Below, piece after piece: positions 42,465 through 51,323 of a DNA stretch of 64,000 bases (its first letter is position 1; every line of letters begins with the position of its first letter). Made by a program: the position numbers and the translations under genes. The DNA is from Phenylobacterium sp. (GTDB lineage Bacteria; Pseudomonadota; Alphaproteobacteria; Caulobacterales; Caulobacteraceae). The notes under the pieces were generated by a model. The model made no database searches. It was not told the DNA's origin and worked only from the letters and a program-made list of their open reading frames with translations. The stretch is from contig NZ_JAKRSA010000023.1 of NCBI RefSeq assembly GCF_022402485.1, forward strand, positions 1-64,000, given 5' to 3'.

Positions 42465-43190
42465 TCAGCCCGCCATGTACTGGCCGCCGTTCAGCGACAG
42501 GGTGGAGCCGGTCACATAGCCGGCATGTTCCCCAGCCAGGAAGGCCACCATGTCGGCGATCTCCTCGCCACGGCCCAGGCGGCCGACGGGAATCTGGCTG
42601 ATGATGCCCTTCAGCACCTCTTCCGGCACGGCGGTGACCATCTCGGTGTCGATATAGCCTGGGGCGATGCAGTTCACCGTCACCCCCTTGCGGGCATTCT
42701 CCAGAGCCAGGGCCTTGGAAAAGCCGATCATGCCAGCCTTCGCGGCAGAGTAGTTGGTCTGGCCCACCTGGCCCTTCTGGCCGTTGATGGAGGAGATGTT
42801 GATGATCCGGCCCCAGCCGCGCTCACGCATGCCCTCGATCACCTGACGGGTCATGTTGAACAGGGAGTCCATATTAACCCGGATGACGTCGGACCACTGC
42901 TCGGAGTCCATCTTGTGGAAGAAGCCGTCCCGGGTGATGCCGGCATTGTTGACCAGCACATCCACCGGTCCAAGCTCAGCGGCCACCTTGGCCACGGCGG
43001 CCTGACAGTCGGCGAAGACGCCCACATTGCCCTTCACCACCATGATGTCGAGCTCGCGGGCGCAGGCCTCGGCCGCAGCCTCATTGCCGGAATAGCCAGC
43101 GGCGACCAGGAAACCGTCGCTCTTCAGGCGTTGACTGATCGCCCGGCCGATACCCCGGGTGCCTCCGGTGACGAATGCCACTCTGGCCAT
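42465..43190 (-). CDS. phbB: Acetoacetyl-CoA reductase
   Basis: The 241-residue NADPH-dependent short-chain dehydrogenase reduces acetoacetyl-CoA to (R)-3-hydroxybutyryl-CoA, the monomer for polyhydroxybutyrate. It has GGTRGIGRAIS at residues 8-18, the NNAGITRDG segment, catalytic Ser in ISSINGQKGQ and YSAAKAG, and the PhaB C-terminus TGSTLSLNGGQYM. It follows phaA with a 51-base gap that contains a hairpin. No PHA synthase gene is in the window. Confidence 0.95.
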   Translation of the reverse strand: MARVAFVTGGTRGIGRAISQRLKSDGFLVAAGYSGNEAAAEACARELDIMVVKGNVGVFADCQAAVAKVAAELGPVDVLVNNAGITRDGFFHKMDSEQWSDVIRVNMDSLFNMTRQVIEGMRERGWGRIINISSINGQKGQVGQTNYSAAKAGMIGFSKALALENARKGVTVNCIAPGYIDTEMVTAVPEEVLKGIISQIPVGRLGRGEEIADMVAFLAGEHAGYVTGSTLSLNGGQYMAG

Positions 43191-43219
43191 AGCTTGCCTC
43201 CCCTGTTCCCAATGTCGCT

Positions 43220-43237
43220 GGGGGCTTGAACGCCCCC
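43220..43237 (-). promoter_or_regulatory. Intercistronic hairpin between phaA and phbB
   Basis: GGGGGC and GCCCCC form a perfect six-base-pair G/C stem around a six-base loop, four bases after the phaA stop. There is no T run, so it is not a classical terminator. It may stabilise the phaA message or reduce read-through into phbB. Confidence 0.45.
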
Positions 43238-43241
43238 TAGC

Positions 43242-44417
43242 TCAAACTTTTTCGACGCACATGGCCACGCCCATACCGCCGCCGACGCACAGGGTCGCCA
43301 GACCCTTGGACGCGCCCGAGCGCTGCATCTCATGCAGCAGGGTGGTCAGGATGCGCGCGCCTGAGGCGCCGATGGGGTGACCAATGGCGATGGCCCCGCC
43401 GTTCACATTGACCTTGGCTGGATCGAGGCCCAGCTCGCGCACCACGCAGATGGACTGGGCGGCAAAGGCCTCATTGGATTCCACGAGGTCCAGGTCAGCC
43501 ACGCTCCAGCCGGCGCGTTCCAGAGCCTTGCGGCTGGCAGGGATCGGGCCGGTGCCCATGATCTCTGGCTCGACCCCGGCATTGGCCCAGGAGGCGATAC
43601 GGGCGAGCGGGGTCAGGCCCCGGGCCTTGGCCTCATCGGCGCTCATGACCACCAGGGCTGCGGCCCCGTCGTTCAGGCCCGAGGCATTGGCCGCCGTGAC
43701 CGAGCCGTCCTTGGTGAAGGCCGGACGCAGGCCAGACACGCTGTCGAGGGTGGCCCCATGGCGGATGTATTCGTCCTGGTCGACGACGGTGTCGCCCTTG
43801 CGGCCCTTGATGGTGACCGGCGCGATCTCGCCCGTGAACTTGCCGGCCTTCTGGGCGGCCTCGGCGCGATTCTGCGAGGCGACGGCGAAATCGTCCTGGT
43901 CAGACCGAGTGATCTGCCAGCGGGCGGCGATGTTCTCCGCAGTCTGGCCCATGTGATAGCCGTGGAAAGCGTCCCAGAGGCCATCCTTGATCATGGTGTC
44001 GACAAAGGCCAAGTCGCCCATCTTCTGACCCGAACGCAGGTGGGCGGCGTGGGGCGCCTGGCTCATGCTCTCCTGACCGCCGGCGACGACAATCTTTGCA
44101 GACCCTTCGGCCACCTGCTGGGCGGCGAGGGCCACGGCGCGCAGGCCAGAGCCACAGAGCTGATTGAGGCTCCAGGCGGGCGCGGCGGCGGGAATGCCTG
44201 CGGCCATCGCGGCCTGACGGGCCGGCCCCTGGCCAGCGCCAGCCTGCAGCACCTGGCCCAGGATCACCTCATCGATATCGGCCGGCGAAAGGCCGGCGCG
44301 CGCGATGGCGGCGGTAATGGCCACGCGGCCAAGCTCATGGGCGGGCAGGCTGGAGAGCGCCCCATTGAACGAGCCTACCGGCGTGCGGGCGGCCGCGACG
44401 ATTACCACTTCGGTCAT
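43242..44417 (-). CDS. phaA: Acetyl-CoA C-acetyltransferase (beta-ketothiolase)
   Basis: The 391-residue thiolase condenses two acetyl-CoA to acetoacetyl-CoA. The acyl-bearing cysteine lies in [11 protein letters not shown], the catalytic histidine in [11 protein letters not shown], and the second cysteine in [11 protein letters not shown]. Length equals that of classical PhaA. The ATG at [15 protein letters not shown] is the family start; an upstream frame of 20 codons has no similarity. It heads the phaA-phbB operon, divergent from phaR, which probably acts nearby. Confidence 0.96.
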   Translation of the reverse strand: MTEVVIVAAARTPVGSFNGALSSLPAHELGRVAITAAIARAGLSPADIDEVILGQVLQAGAGQGPARQAAMAAGIPAAAPAWSLNQLCGSGLRAVALAAQQVAEGSAKIVVAGGQESMSQAPHAAHLRSGQKMGDLAFVDTMIKDGLWDAFHGYHMGQTAENIAARWQITRSDQDDFAVASQNRAEAAQKAGKFTGEIAPVTIKGRKGDTVVDQDEYIRHGATLDSVSGLRPAFTKDGSVTAANASGLNDGAAALVVMSADEAKARGLTPLARIASWANAGVEPEIMGTGPIPASRKALERAGWSVADLDLVESNEAFAAQSICVVRELGLDPAKVNVNGGAIAIGHPIGASGARILTTLLHEMQRSGASKGLATLCVGGGMGVAMCVEKV

Positions 44418-44502
44418 AGAACCCCATCTCCCTGGCATTGCCTGGCTATCTATCAGGGGGATGGATGGATTGGGCAAGACTGACCGCAGACCCGCGCAGG
44501 AT

Positions 44503-44539
44503 TTGCGATTTCCCTCGCATCCGCGATACTGCGCCGCAA
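44503..44539 (+). promoter_or_regulatory. Candidate phaR promoter with TGC-type PhaR operator
   Basis: TTGCGA is followed after 16 bases by GATACT. Overlapping the -10 end, CTGC-GCC-GCAA at 44529-44539 differs by one base from the CTGC-N3-GCAG type of site described for PhaR in Paracoccus. Autorepression of phaR would follow. This is sequence resemblance only. Confidence 0.35.
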
Positions 44540-44588
44540 AGACCGGCTGTAGCGGACGCTGCGCACGGAAAAGACGAGAGGATTCGCT

Positions 44589-45206
44589 ATGGCCGAGACG
44601 AAGGACACCGGCAAGAAGGGCGGTGGCGATCGCGTCATCATCAAGAAGTATGCGAACCGCCGGCTCTACAACACCGCCTCAAGCTCCTACGTCACCCTGG
44701 AGCACCTGGCCGATATGGTGAAGCAGGGCGTCGACTTCGTGGTCTATGACGCCAAGACCAATGACGACATCACCCGCACGGTGCTGACCCAGATCATCTT
44801 CGAGGAAGAGAGCCAGGGTCAGAGCCTGCTGCCCATCCAGTTCCTGCGCCAGCTGATCGGCTTCTATGGCAATTCCATGGAGGCCTTCCTGCCGAGCTAT
44901 CTGGAGCTGTCCCTGGCCACCTTCGCCCAGCAGCAGGAGCGGATGCGCAGCCAGTTCACCCAGATCGGCCAGGCCACGCCCCTGGGCGCCTATGACGACC
45001 AGATCCGCCAGAACCTGGCCATGTTCGACCGGGCGATGAAGATGTTCACCCCGTTTGCCTATGCGCCAGGCAAGGGCGAGGAGACCACGCCGCGACCTGA
45101 GTCCGCCACTGAAGCTCCAGGCGCGCCCGACGAGACCCTGAAGGCTCTCCAGGATCAGCTGGCCGCCATGCAGGCCCAGATCAACAAGCTGGCGTCAAAG
45201 GACTAG
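44589..45206 (+). CDS. phaR: Polyhydroxyalkanoate synthesis repressor
   Basis: The 205-residue regulator has the PHB accumulation N-terminal DNA-binding domain ([21 protein letters not shown], residues 16-36) and the regulatory domain ([17 protein letters not shown] onward). PhaR binds phasin and its own promoter and is released by nascent PHA granules. Its C-terminus ends in a short coiled coil ([15 protein letters not shown]). It is divergent from phaA. A conserved hypothetical gene follows after 33 bases. Confidence 0.95.
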   Translation: MAETKDTGKKGGGDRVIIKKYANRRLYNTASSSYVTLEHLADMVKQGVDFVVYDAKTNDDITRTVLTQIIFEEESQGQSLLPIQFLRQLIGFYGNSMEAFLPSYLELSLATFAQQQERMRSQFTQIGQATPLGAYDDQIRQNLAMFDRAMKMFTPFAYAPGKGEETTPRPESATEAPGAPDETLKALQDQLAAMQAQINKLASKD

Positions 45207-45239
45207 GCGCGGCAAAGGCGTGATCAACCGGGAGGGGGC

Positions 45240-45578
45240 ATGAGCCGCGAGGCCGTCTTCGATCAGCTTGCGGCGCTGCTACGCCCCTATGCTGCGCACC
45301 ACGAGATCAAGATCGACACGCCGACCCACCTCTATCTGGAGGAGCGGTTATCCTCGGCCAAGCCACAGCTGTTTGCCGCCGTTCAGGCCAAGGCCAGCTA
45401 CGTCGCCGTCCACTTGTTCCCGGTCTACACAAGGCCAGAATTGCTGCAGGGACTGAGCCCGGAGCTCCGGGCGCGGATGCAGGGCAAGTCCTGCTTCAAC
45501 TTCAAGTCTATGGAGCAGATTCCCAGCGATGAGCTCCGATCGCCGGTGAAGGCGGCCCACGATAGCCTCTCGGCTTAG
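45240..45578 (+). CDS. Conserved hypothetical protein
   Basis: I cannot name this 112-residue protein. It is soluble, with a central VAVHLFPVYTRPELLQGLSPEL and a GKSCFNFKSMEQIP segment that look conserved; the KSCFNFK stretch resembles the end of DUF1801-like small proteins, which is only an impression. A good ribosome site (GGGAGGGGGC) precedes the ATG. It lies 33 bases after phaR on the same strand and may share its transcript. The codon use matches its neighbours. Confidence 0.75.
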   Translation: MSREAVFDQLAALLRPYAAHHEIKIDTPTHLYLEERLSSAKPQLFAAVQAKASYVAVHLFPVYTRPELLQGLSPELRARMQGKSCFNFKSMEQIPSDELRSPVKAAHDSLSA

Positions 45579-45623
45579 GTCAGAAAACGCGGCACCCTTT
45601 TTGCGTTCCTTAAGGATAGCCGC

Positions 45624-45644
45624 GTCAGGGTGTTCCGCCCTGAC
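45624..45644 (+). promoter_or_regulatory. Hairpin in the leader of the gene at 45665
   Basis: GTCAGGG and CCCTGAC form perfect seven-base-pair arms around a seven-base loop, ending just before the AGAAGGAG ribosome site. Its place in the leader suggests an effect on translation, or simply the end of the upstream transcript. Confidence 0.35.
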
Positions 45645-45664
45645 CCGAGAAGGAGCGCGCGCCC

Positions 45665-45997
45665 GTGACCTCGTCCGTCGATCCCATCCGTCAGGTCGCC
45701 CGCCTGCGCCGGCTGCGGCGGCAGACCGATCGAGTCCATGCGAGCGCCCCGCAGGAACATCGGAACCTGCCGGTTCCGGTGTCCCAGACCCTTCCCGACC
45801 AGCCCGCGCCGACCATCACCGCCGGCGGCCCGGCCATTTTCACGGCCCATGTCATGAGCGAAGGCGAACAGAAGCGTGGCCTGCGCGGCGGGCCGCCGAC
45901 CCTGAACGCTGCCCGCAGCGCCTATACCCAGACCGAATTCTCCGGCCGGGCCGATCGCCGGGCGCGCAAGGGCGGCCTGACCCGCACAGAGATCTAA
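45665..45997 (+). CDS. Small basic hypothetical protein
   Basis: The 110-residue protein starts with GTG after a strong AGAAGGAG ribosome site. It is rich in Arg, Pro and Gln (VARLRRLRRQTDRVH) and probably largely disordered apart from the C-terminal RSAYTQTEFSGRADRRARKGG. I recognise no domain. The charged composition would suit nucleic-acid or membrane binding, but nothing proves it. The stop overlaps the convergent HTH gene by four bases. Coding status rests on the ribosome site and on codon bias. Confidence 0.6.
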   Translation: MTSSVDPIRQVARLRRLRRQTDRVHASAPQEHRNLPVPVSQTLPDQPAPTITAGGPAIFTAHVMSEGEQKRGLRGGPPTLNAARSAYTQTEFSGRADRRARKGGLTRTEI

Positions 45998-46302
45998 GCC
46001 TTAAACCGCGCGATCTCGGCCTCAAGCGCAGCCACCCGTCGTTCCAGCGCCGCAAGCCGGGCCTCGGGTCCCCCGCCAGGGACAGGGGTGGAGATGCCCG
46101 CCTGCCGGGCGATTTCGGCCGGGCTAACACCCAGAACTTCGGCAAAACTGCCTACCTCGTCGGCGGAAAGTTCTCTCTGGTCCTTATAGGCCAGGGCGAG
46201 GTCGGCCTCGCTCATGCCCGCAGCGGCCGCCAGCACCCGGCGGGACAGGCCGCGTTGCGCCAATTGGGCGTCAAACCACTGGGCATCGAAAAACAGGGCC
46301 AC
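45994..46302 (-). CDS. Small helix-turn-helix protein
   Basis: The 102-residue protein has a helix-turn-helix of the XRE/lambda-repressor type at about residues 10-66 (GLSRRVLAAAAGMSEADLAL, EVGSFAEVLGVSPAEIARQAG). A C-terminal coiled coil (LAALERRVAALEAEIARF) follows and probably mediates dimerisation. It may be a regulator; no target is evident. The gene stands alone and converges with the small basic gene. Confidence 0.75.
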   Translation of the reverse strand: MALFFDAQWFDAQLAQRGLSRRVLAAAAGMSEADLALAYKDQRELSADEVGSFAEVLGVSPAEIARQAGISTPVPGGGPEARLAALERRVAALEAEIARFKA

Positions 46303-46385
46303 AGACTCTCACAAACCTCCGAACTGGCGCCGGTCTTGCTTAACCGAGGCTAACCCTTTGTGCGTCTCTCAAGGTTCTGCGTCCC

Positions 46386-46454
46386 ATGCTGGCCCTGGCC
46401 ACCCGCGTTTTCGACATCACCCTGGTGACCCTGATCTTCACCGCCCTGACCTGA
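46386..46454 (+). CDS. Possible 22-residue membrane peptide
   Basis: An ATG frame of 22 codons encodes a strongly hydrophobic peptide (MLALATRVFDITLVTLIFTA to a TGA), enough for one membrane helix. AAGG lies 11 bases before the ATG. The stretch lies in the gap between two convergent-type gene ends, with nothing else to explain it. It could be a small membrane protein, or chance. Confidence 0.3.
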   Translation: MLALATRVFDITLVTLIFTALT

Positions 46455-46467
46455 GACGCAATTTCAC

Positions 46468-46896
46468 TCAGGCGTCGTTGCCGGAGAAATCGATGTCCCG
46501 GCGGGCGGCGACGATGGTGACGATGAAGCCTGCCAGCACGTCGAGCACCACCATCAGGGTAATCAGGAAGAAGGTCGAGGTGGCGAACGCCGGCGCCAGC
46601 AGAAACTGGATCAGGCAGACCACAAACAGGATCATCGACAGGGCGTGATTGACGATCGCCACCCGGCGGCTGGTGGTGGACTTCAAGAGCTCGATGAACA
46701 GCACCACCAGGGCCGAGGCCAGGAACAGGTCCCCCAGCGTCACTGGCCAGTCCACATTCGACGCCATGCGGATGGTGAACAGGCCCTCGGTCATTCGGGC
46801 ATGGGCGTCCACCGCCGTGAAGCCGCCGTCCATAGTCAGGGCGACGAGATTGTAGACCAGCACTGGCAGGGCCAGCAGCGGAAATGCGGCGAACAT
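46468..46896 (-). CDS. Small four-helix membrane protein, unknown
   Basis: The 142-residue protein has four predicted membrane helices (starting MFAAFPLLALPVLVYNLVAL) and charged ends (SGNDA). I know no family for it. The start could also be the ATG seven codons upstream at 46917; the GGGGGGAG run favours the inner one. It is probably an inner-membrane protein of unknown role. It stands alone, with an 88-base gap to the next gene. Confidence 0.7.
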   Translation of the reverse strand: MFAAFPLLALPVLVYNLVALTMDGGFTAVDAHARMTEGLFTIRMASNVDWPVTLGDLFLASALVVLFIELLKSTTSRRVAIVNHALSMILFVVCLIQFLLAPAFATSTFFLITLMVVLDVLAGFIVTIVAARRDIDFSGNDA

Positions 46897-47005
46897 GCGC
46901 AATGGTTCTCCCCCCATGGACCTGAAAGGTCGGCTTCAACCTTAACCCCTTGGGCCAAGCTGCGGGAAGCGTCCGTCGTCCTGGGTAAGCCCAAAGGCCC
47001 CTGGC

Positions 47006-47731
47006 CTAGACTTCGTCCACCCCCTCAGGGTGGCGGGAGCGGCTCTGCAGCCAGATCACACCGAGCAGGTCCGAGGCCGAGGCCCAAAGCCGGCCGAGGT
47101 TGGTGTATTTCGAGGCCCCGGTCTGCCGATGCCTGTGCCCAACTGGCTGGAAAGCCACCTGATAGCCTTCCCGCAGCATCAGAGCTGGGAGGTAGCGGTG
47201 GATATGATCGAAATAGGGCAGTTCGAGGAAGGCATGTCGCCGGAAGGCCTTGAGCCCACAGCCGGTGTCATTGGCCGTATCGCCCAACAGGCGCTTGCGC
47301 ACCCCATTGCCCAGGCGAGAGGCGATCTTCTTGGCTTGGCTGTCCTGGCGCTTGGTCCGCTCCCCGCCGACCATGGCCAGGTCAGGACCTCCAGCAGCCA
47401 GGGCGTCGACCAGGGCTGGACCATCGGCTGGATCGTTTTGGCCGTCCCCGTCCAGGGTGACGATCACCGGCGCCCGGGCGGCCATGACCCCTGTGCGGAT
47501 GGCGCGGCTCTGGCCGGAATTACGCCGATGCTTCAGAATTCGCAGCTGTGGCAGCTCAGCCTTGAGCGCGCTCAGAACCGACAATGTCCCGTCCCGGCTA
47601 GCGTCATCGACAAAGATGATCTCCACCTGACGGCTCGCAAAAGCCGTAGCAATCTCCCGGGCCAGGGCCGGCGCAGCGCCTTCCTCGTCAAAGACAGGGA
47701 CGACCACGGAAATGTCAGGAGTTGGGAGCAT
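47006..47731 (-). CDS. GT2 glycosyltransferase, polyprenol-phosphate sugar type
   Basis: The 241-residue enzyme has the GT2 core (ISVVVPVFDEEGAAPALA, IIFVDDASRDGT, VTLDGDGQNDPAD) and FDHIHRYLPALMLREGY near its end, as in DPM1/ArnC-like proteins. It ends without the usual membrane helices. It should make a lipid-linked sugar on the cytoplasmic face. It is divergent from an ArnT-like GT39 that uses such donors, so the two probably work together. I used the ATG at MLPTPDISVVV; a longer frame overlaps the divergent gene. Confidence 0.86.
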   Translation of the reverse strand: MLPTPDISVVVPVFDEEGAAPALAREIATAFASRQVEIIFVDDASRDGTLSVLSALKAELPQLRILKHRRNSGQSRAIRTGVMAARAPVIVTLDGDGQNDPADGPALVDALAAGGPDLAMVGGERTKRQDSQAKKIASRLGNGVRKRLLGDTANDTGCGLKAFRRHAFLELPYFDHIHRYLPALMLREGYQVAFQPVGHRHRQTGASKYTNLGRLWASASDLLGVIWLQSRSRHPEGVDEV

Positions 47732-47785
47732 CCCCCTCAATAGCGGAAAACTCGGCCTGCGAAAGATCGTGCTATCACCTTGCCC

Positions 47786-49483
47786 ATGACCTTTCAGTCC
47801 AGTCTTCAGTGGGCGAGCCAGGGCTGGCGGGGCCCGGTCTTCGCCGCCCTCCTGGCCCTGATCGCGGGCCTGCCCGGGGTTTTCGCCATGCCGCCCCTGG
47901 ATCGTGATGAGTCGCGATTCGCCCAGGCCACCGCCCAGATGCTGGAAACCGGCGACTTCGTGGTCATCCGGTTCCAGGACGAGCCGCGCTTCAAGAAACC
48001 GGTGGGGATCCACTGGCTGCAGGCCCTGAGCGTTACAGCCACCTCGGCGGTGGAGGACCGGGAGATCTGGGCCTACCGCCTGCCTTCGCTTCTGGGGGCC
48101 ATGCTGGCCGCAGCGGCCTGCGCCTGGGGCGCAGCGGCGTTCTTTGGTGCGCCGGCCGGCCTGATGGCCGGAGCGCTGCTGGGCTCGACTCTGCTCCTGT
48201 CCACCGAAGCCTTCATCGCCAAAACTGATGCCGTCCTGTGCGGGATGATCGTCCTGGCCATGGCCGCGCTCGCCAGAATCTATGGGTCAGCCCGCGACGG
48301 CCCCGAGATCGGATGGCGCACCCGGCTTCTGTTCTGGCTTGGCCTGTCGGGGGCGCTTCTGGTCAAGGGTCCCGTGGGACCGATGGTGGTCGGCCTCACA
48401 GCCCTGGCGCTGATCGCCTCGGAACGGCGGATCGACTGGCTGAAAGGCCTGGGTCTCAGCTGGGGGCCGATCGTCCTGCTGGCGGTGGTGGGGCCCTGGG
48501 CCTGGGCGGTGACGGTAGCCACTGACGGGGCGTTCTGGAGCACCGCGATCATGGGCGACCTGGCCCCCAAGCTGACAGGGGGGCACGAGACCCATGGCGG
48601 TCTGCCGGGCTATCATCTGCTGGGCCTTGGCCTGATGGCCTTTCCCATGACCCTGCTGATCCCTGCTGCGCTGGTGGTGGGCTGGACGAGACGGCATGAG
48701 CCGGGGGTGCGCTTTGCCCTCTGCTGGCTGATTCCGGCCTGGATCGTCTTCGAGCTGACCCCCACAAAGCTCGTTCACTACCCCCTGCCCCTCTACGGTG
48801 CCCTGGCCTGGCTGGCGGCGGCAGCCTTGCGGGATCCGCTCGGCCCAAGGGCGCGGATGGCAGGCGCAGGGCTTGGGGCGCTGGCAGGCCTCATCCTGGC
48901 GGGCATCTGCTTTGTCCTGCTGTCGCGGTTTGGGGCCGGCGCCGATGTGACCGCCGCCGCCGCCGCAGGGGGGCTGCTGGCAGCAGCAGGTCTGATCGGG
49001 GGCTTCATGCTGTTCAATCAGGCACCGCACAGCGCCATCATCACGGCCATGGTCCTGGCGATCCTGGGCCACGGCGCGCTGGCCGCAGGCCTGGCCCCAG
49101 GCCTTGCGCCCCTTTGGTCTTCGGACCGGGTGGCGACGATCCTGGAGTCTGAGCGCCTGCTGCCCCGCCAGGGCATGGCGGCGTCACCGGTGGCTGTCGC
49201 GGGCTACGCGGAGCCGAGCCTCGTTTTCGCCCTGGGCACCCCTACCCATCTGGGAGATGCCGCTGACGCGGCCCAAGCCATCGCCACCTTCCGCCCGGCT
49301 GTGGTGGAGTCTGCACAGGAGACGGCCTTTCGGGCCGCCCTGGACGCCCGGGGACTCAGGGTGCGCATGGTCCGCCAGGTTGAGGGTCTGAACTATTCCA
49401 AGGGCCGGCCTGTCAGCCTGCGAATCTATGTCAATGACGCCCCTCGCCCAGACGCGCCAGGGATGCGGGAGATACGGCCGTGA
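47786..49483 (+). CDS. ArnT-like glycosyltransferase family 39 membrane protein
   Basis: The 565-residue protein has about eleven membrane helices and the ArnT/PMT motifs: MPPLDRDESRFAQATAQML with the catalytic acidic residues in the first periplasmic loop, then FKKPVGIHWLQAL. The C-terminus holds a small soluble domain. These enzymes move a sugar from undecaprenyl phosphate to lipid A, other lipids or proteins on the periplasmic side. Its acceptor is unknown. Its stop overlaps the HMG-CoA lyase GTG by four bases, an unusual pairing of functions. Confidence 0.87.
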   Translation: MTFQSSLQWASQGWRGPVFAALLALIAGLPGVFAMPPLDRDESRFAQATAQMLETGDFVVIRFQDEPRFKKPVGIHWLQALSVTATSAVEDREIWAYRLPSLLGAMLAAAACAWGAAAFFGAPAGLMAGALLGSTLLLSTEAFIAKTDAVLCGMIVLAMAALARIYGSARDGPEIGWRTRLLFWLGLSGALLVKGPVGPMVVGLTALALIASERRIDWLKGLGLSWGPIVLLAVVGPWAWAVTVATDGAFWSTAIMGDLAPKLTGGHETHGGLPGYHLLGLGLMAFPMTLLIPAALVVGWTRRHEPGVRFALCWLIPAWIVFELTPTKLVHYPLPLYGALAWLAAAALRDPLGPRARMAGAGLGALAGLILAGICFVLLSRFGAGADVTAAAAAGGLLAAAGLIGGFMLFNQAPHSAIITAMVLAILGHGALAAGLAPGLAPLWSSDRVATILESERLLPRQGMAASPVAVAGYAEPSLVFALGTPTHLGDAADAAQAIATFRPAVVESAQETAFRAALDARGLRVRMVRQVEGLNYSKGRPVSLRIYVNDAPRPDAPGMREIRP

Positions 49484-50388
49484 GTCGAAGACTGGAGATC
49501 GTCGAGGTCGGGCCCAGGGACGGGCTGCAGAACGAGAAGGTGCTGCTGTCCACCGACCAGAAGGTTGAGTTCATCACCCGCCTGCGGGCCGCAGGCGCCC
49601 GACGCATCGAGACCGTCTCCTTCGTCAATCCGCACCGGGTTCCGCAGATGGCCGGTGCCGAGGAAATCATGGCTGCCCTGCCGGCAGAAACAGGCTTCTC
49701 CCCCATCGGACTTGTGCTGAATGCCAGGGGCTGGGATCGCGCCGTGGCTGCGGCCTGCGCGGAGGCCAATGTGGTGGTCTGCGCCACAGACGGGTTCGGG
49801 ATCCGTAACCAGGGTGCCACCACGGCAGAGCAGATGGACACGCTGGCCACCATTGTCGAGCGCCAGAAGATTGACGGCAGGCCGACCCTTTCGATGACCC
49901 TGTCCGTGGCCTTTGGCTGTCCCTTTGACGGGGAGGTCAGTACCGCCCAGGTGGTCGCCCTGGCCAAGGCGGCGGCTGAGCTTGGGGTCAGGGAGATCGC
50001 CCTGGCTGATACGATCGGCGTTGCCGACCCTTGGACCGTCCGTGAACGGATTTCAGCCGTTCGCGCCGCTGCGCCAGCCGCAACCCTGCGGGTGCATTTC
50101 CATGACACCCGCAATACCGGATTGGCCAATGCGTTTGCCGCCGTGGACGCTGGAGTGGATGTTCTGGACGCCAGTTGCGGCGGCTTAGGCGGTTGCCCGT
50201 TTGCCCCGGACGCCACCGGGAATATCGGCACCGAAGACTTGGTCTACATGCTGGAGCGGGCCGGGTTCGAGACCGGCTATGACCTGGACGTCCTGATCGA
50301 GACCGCCCGGTGGGTCTCAGCCCAGCTCGGCAAGCCCCCGGCCGCCTCGGTCAGCCGGGCGGGCGGATTTCCGAAGATTGGTGCCTAG
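49480..50388 (+). CDS. mvaB: Hydroxymethylglutaryl-CoA lyase
   Basis: The 302-residue enzyme splits HMG-CoA into acetoacetate and acetyl-CoA, the last step of leucine breakdown. Motifs are VGPRDGLQNE at the N-terminus, ADTIGVADPWTVRE, HFHDTRNTGLAN and the cysteine segment GGLGGCPFAPDATGN. Length is normal. It is translated from a GTG inside the GT39 stop codon. Other leucine-degradation (liu) genes are not here, so its presence in this unit is odd. It converges with the GT2 gene by four bases. Confidence 0.95.
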   Translation: MSRRLEIVEVGPRDGLQNEKVLLSTDQKVEFITRLRAAGARRIETVSFVNPHRVPQMAGAEEIMAALPAETGFSPIGLVLNARGWDRAVAAACAEANVVVCATDGFGIRNQGATTAEQMDTLATIVERQKIDGRPTLSMTLSVAFGCPFDGEVSTAQVVALAKAAAELGVREIALADTIGVADPWTVRERISAVRAAAPAATLRVHFHDTRNTGLANAFAAVDAGVDVLDASCGGLGGCPFAPDATGNIGTEDLVYMLERAGFETGYDLDVLIETARWVSAQLGKPPAASVSRAGGFPKIGA

Positions 50389-51323
50389 GCCACCCGTCCA
50401 GTTAGCCGCCACAGGAGCGGCCGGACCACCGCCGCGCCGACCACCAGGGGCCAGAGCAGCCAGGCCGCAATCGCCTCGCCCAGGCCATGGGCCCGTTTGC
50501 GGAAATAGCGAGCGAGGCCGAGACCCTTGTAAAGTTCAACCCGCAAAGGGCTGGCCCGGCTCGTATGGCCCAGATGAACCACCTCAGCCTTGGGATGGAA
50601 CATCACCTGGCCGCCGGCCTCACGCACCCGCCAGCAGAGGTCGATGTCCTCCACGTGCAGGAAATAGCCCTCGTCGAAACCACCGAGACTGAGATAGCCG
50701 GTGCGGCGGATGGCGAAGAAGGCACCGGAAATGGTCGGCACCGGACAAAGGGCGTCCGGCGCGGCCTCATTTTCCCAATGGACTTCATAGCGCCGCAAGG
50801 CCGGGGTCCGGCGGGTGAGCCCGCTGAGGGACAGGAGCGCGGCCAGAGGGGTGATCTCTCCGCGGCGGGCCCCCCGCTGTTCGGTACGATCTGCGTTCAA
50901 GACTCTGCCGCCCACCAGACGCAGGGGATCGCCCTCCAGAACCGCCTTGGCCAGGGCCTGGGCGCCCCCCGGCTGCAGGAAGGCGTCGGGGTTGAGGAAG
51001 ATCAGCACATCACCGGTGGCTGTGCGGGCACCGAGATTGGCACCGCGGGCGAAACCGACATTGCCCTGGCCGCGGACCAGCCGCAGTCGCGCATGACGCT
51101 TGGCTAGGTCATCGAGAATTGCGGTCTCATCGGGGTCTGACCCGTTATCGACCACGATAAACTCGCTGACCTCGTGATCGGCCAGGACACAGGCCAGGCT
51201 CTGAGCGAGGGCCTCCCCGGTCATATAGACAACCATGATCACAGACAGGCGCGCGCGGGGCGCGACATCATTCGGCGACGCGACGGCTTCGACCGCCACA
51301 AACGATGTGCGGATATCGTTCAT
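50385..51323 (-). CDS. GT2 glycosyltransferase (rhamnosyltransferase-like)
   Basis: The 312-residue enzyme has LSVIMVVYMTGEAL, the FIVVDNGSDPDET nucleotide-binding strand, FLNPDAFLQPGG as the DxD-like element, and FLHVEDIDLCWRVREAGG near residue 230. The pattern matches GT2 rhamnosyl- or related transferases of surface polysaccharides. A C-terminal hydrophobic stretch may associate it with the membrane. It is coupled to thrS by an ATGA overlap, so it ends the leftward run from cysS. The acceptor is unknown. Confidence 0.87.
   Translation of the reverse strand: MNDIRTSFVAVEAVASPNDVAPRARLSVIMVVYMTGEALAQSLACVLADHEVSEFIVVDNGSDPDETAILDDLAKRHARLRLVRGQGNVGFARGANLGARTATGDVLIFLNPDAFLQPGGAQALAKAVLEGDPLRLVGGRVLNADRTEQRGARRGEITPLAALLSLSGLTRRTPALRRYEVHWENEAAPDALCPVPTISGAFFAIRRTGYLSLGGFDEGYFLHVEDIDLCWRVREAGGQVMFHPKAEVVHLGHTSRASPLRVELYKGLGLARYFRKRAHGLGEAIAAWLLWPLVVGAAVVRPLLWRLTGRVA

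Noticed and set aside
43377-44483. Plus-strand frame of 368 codons
   Set aside because: It is antisense to phaA, which has all thiolase motifs.
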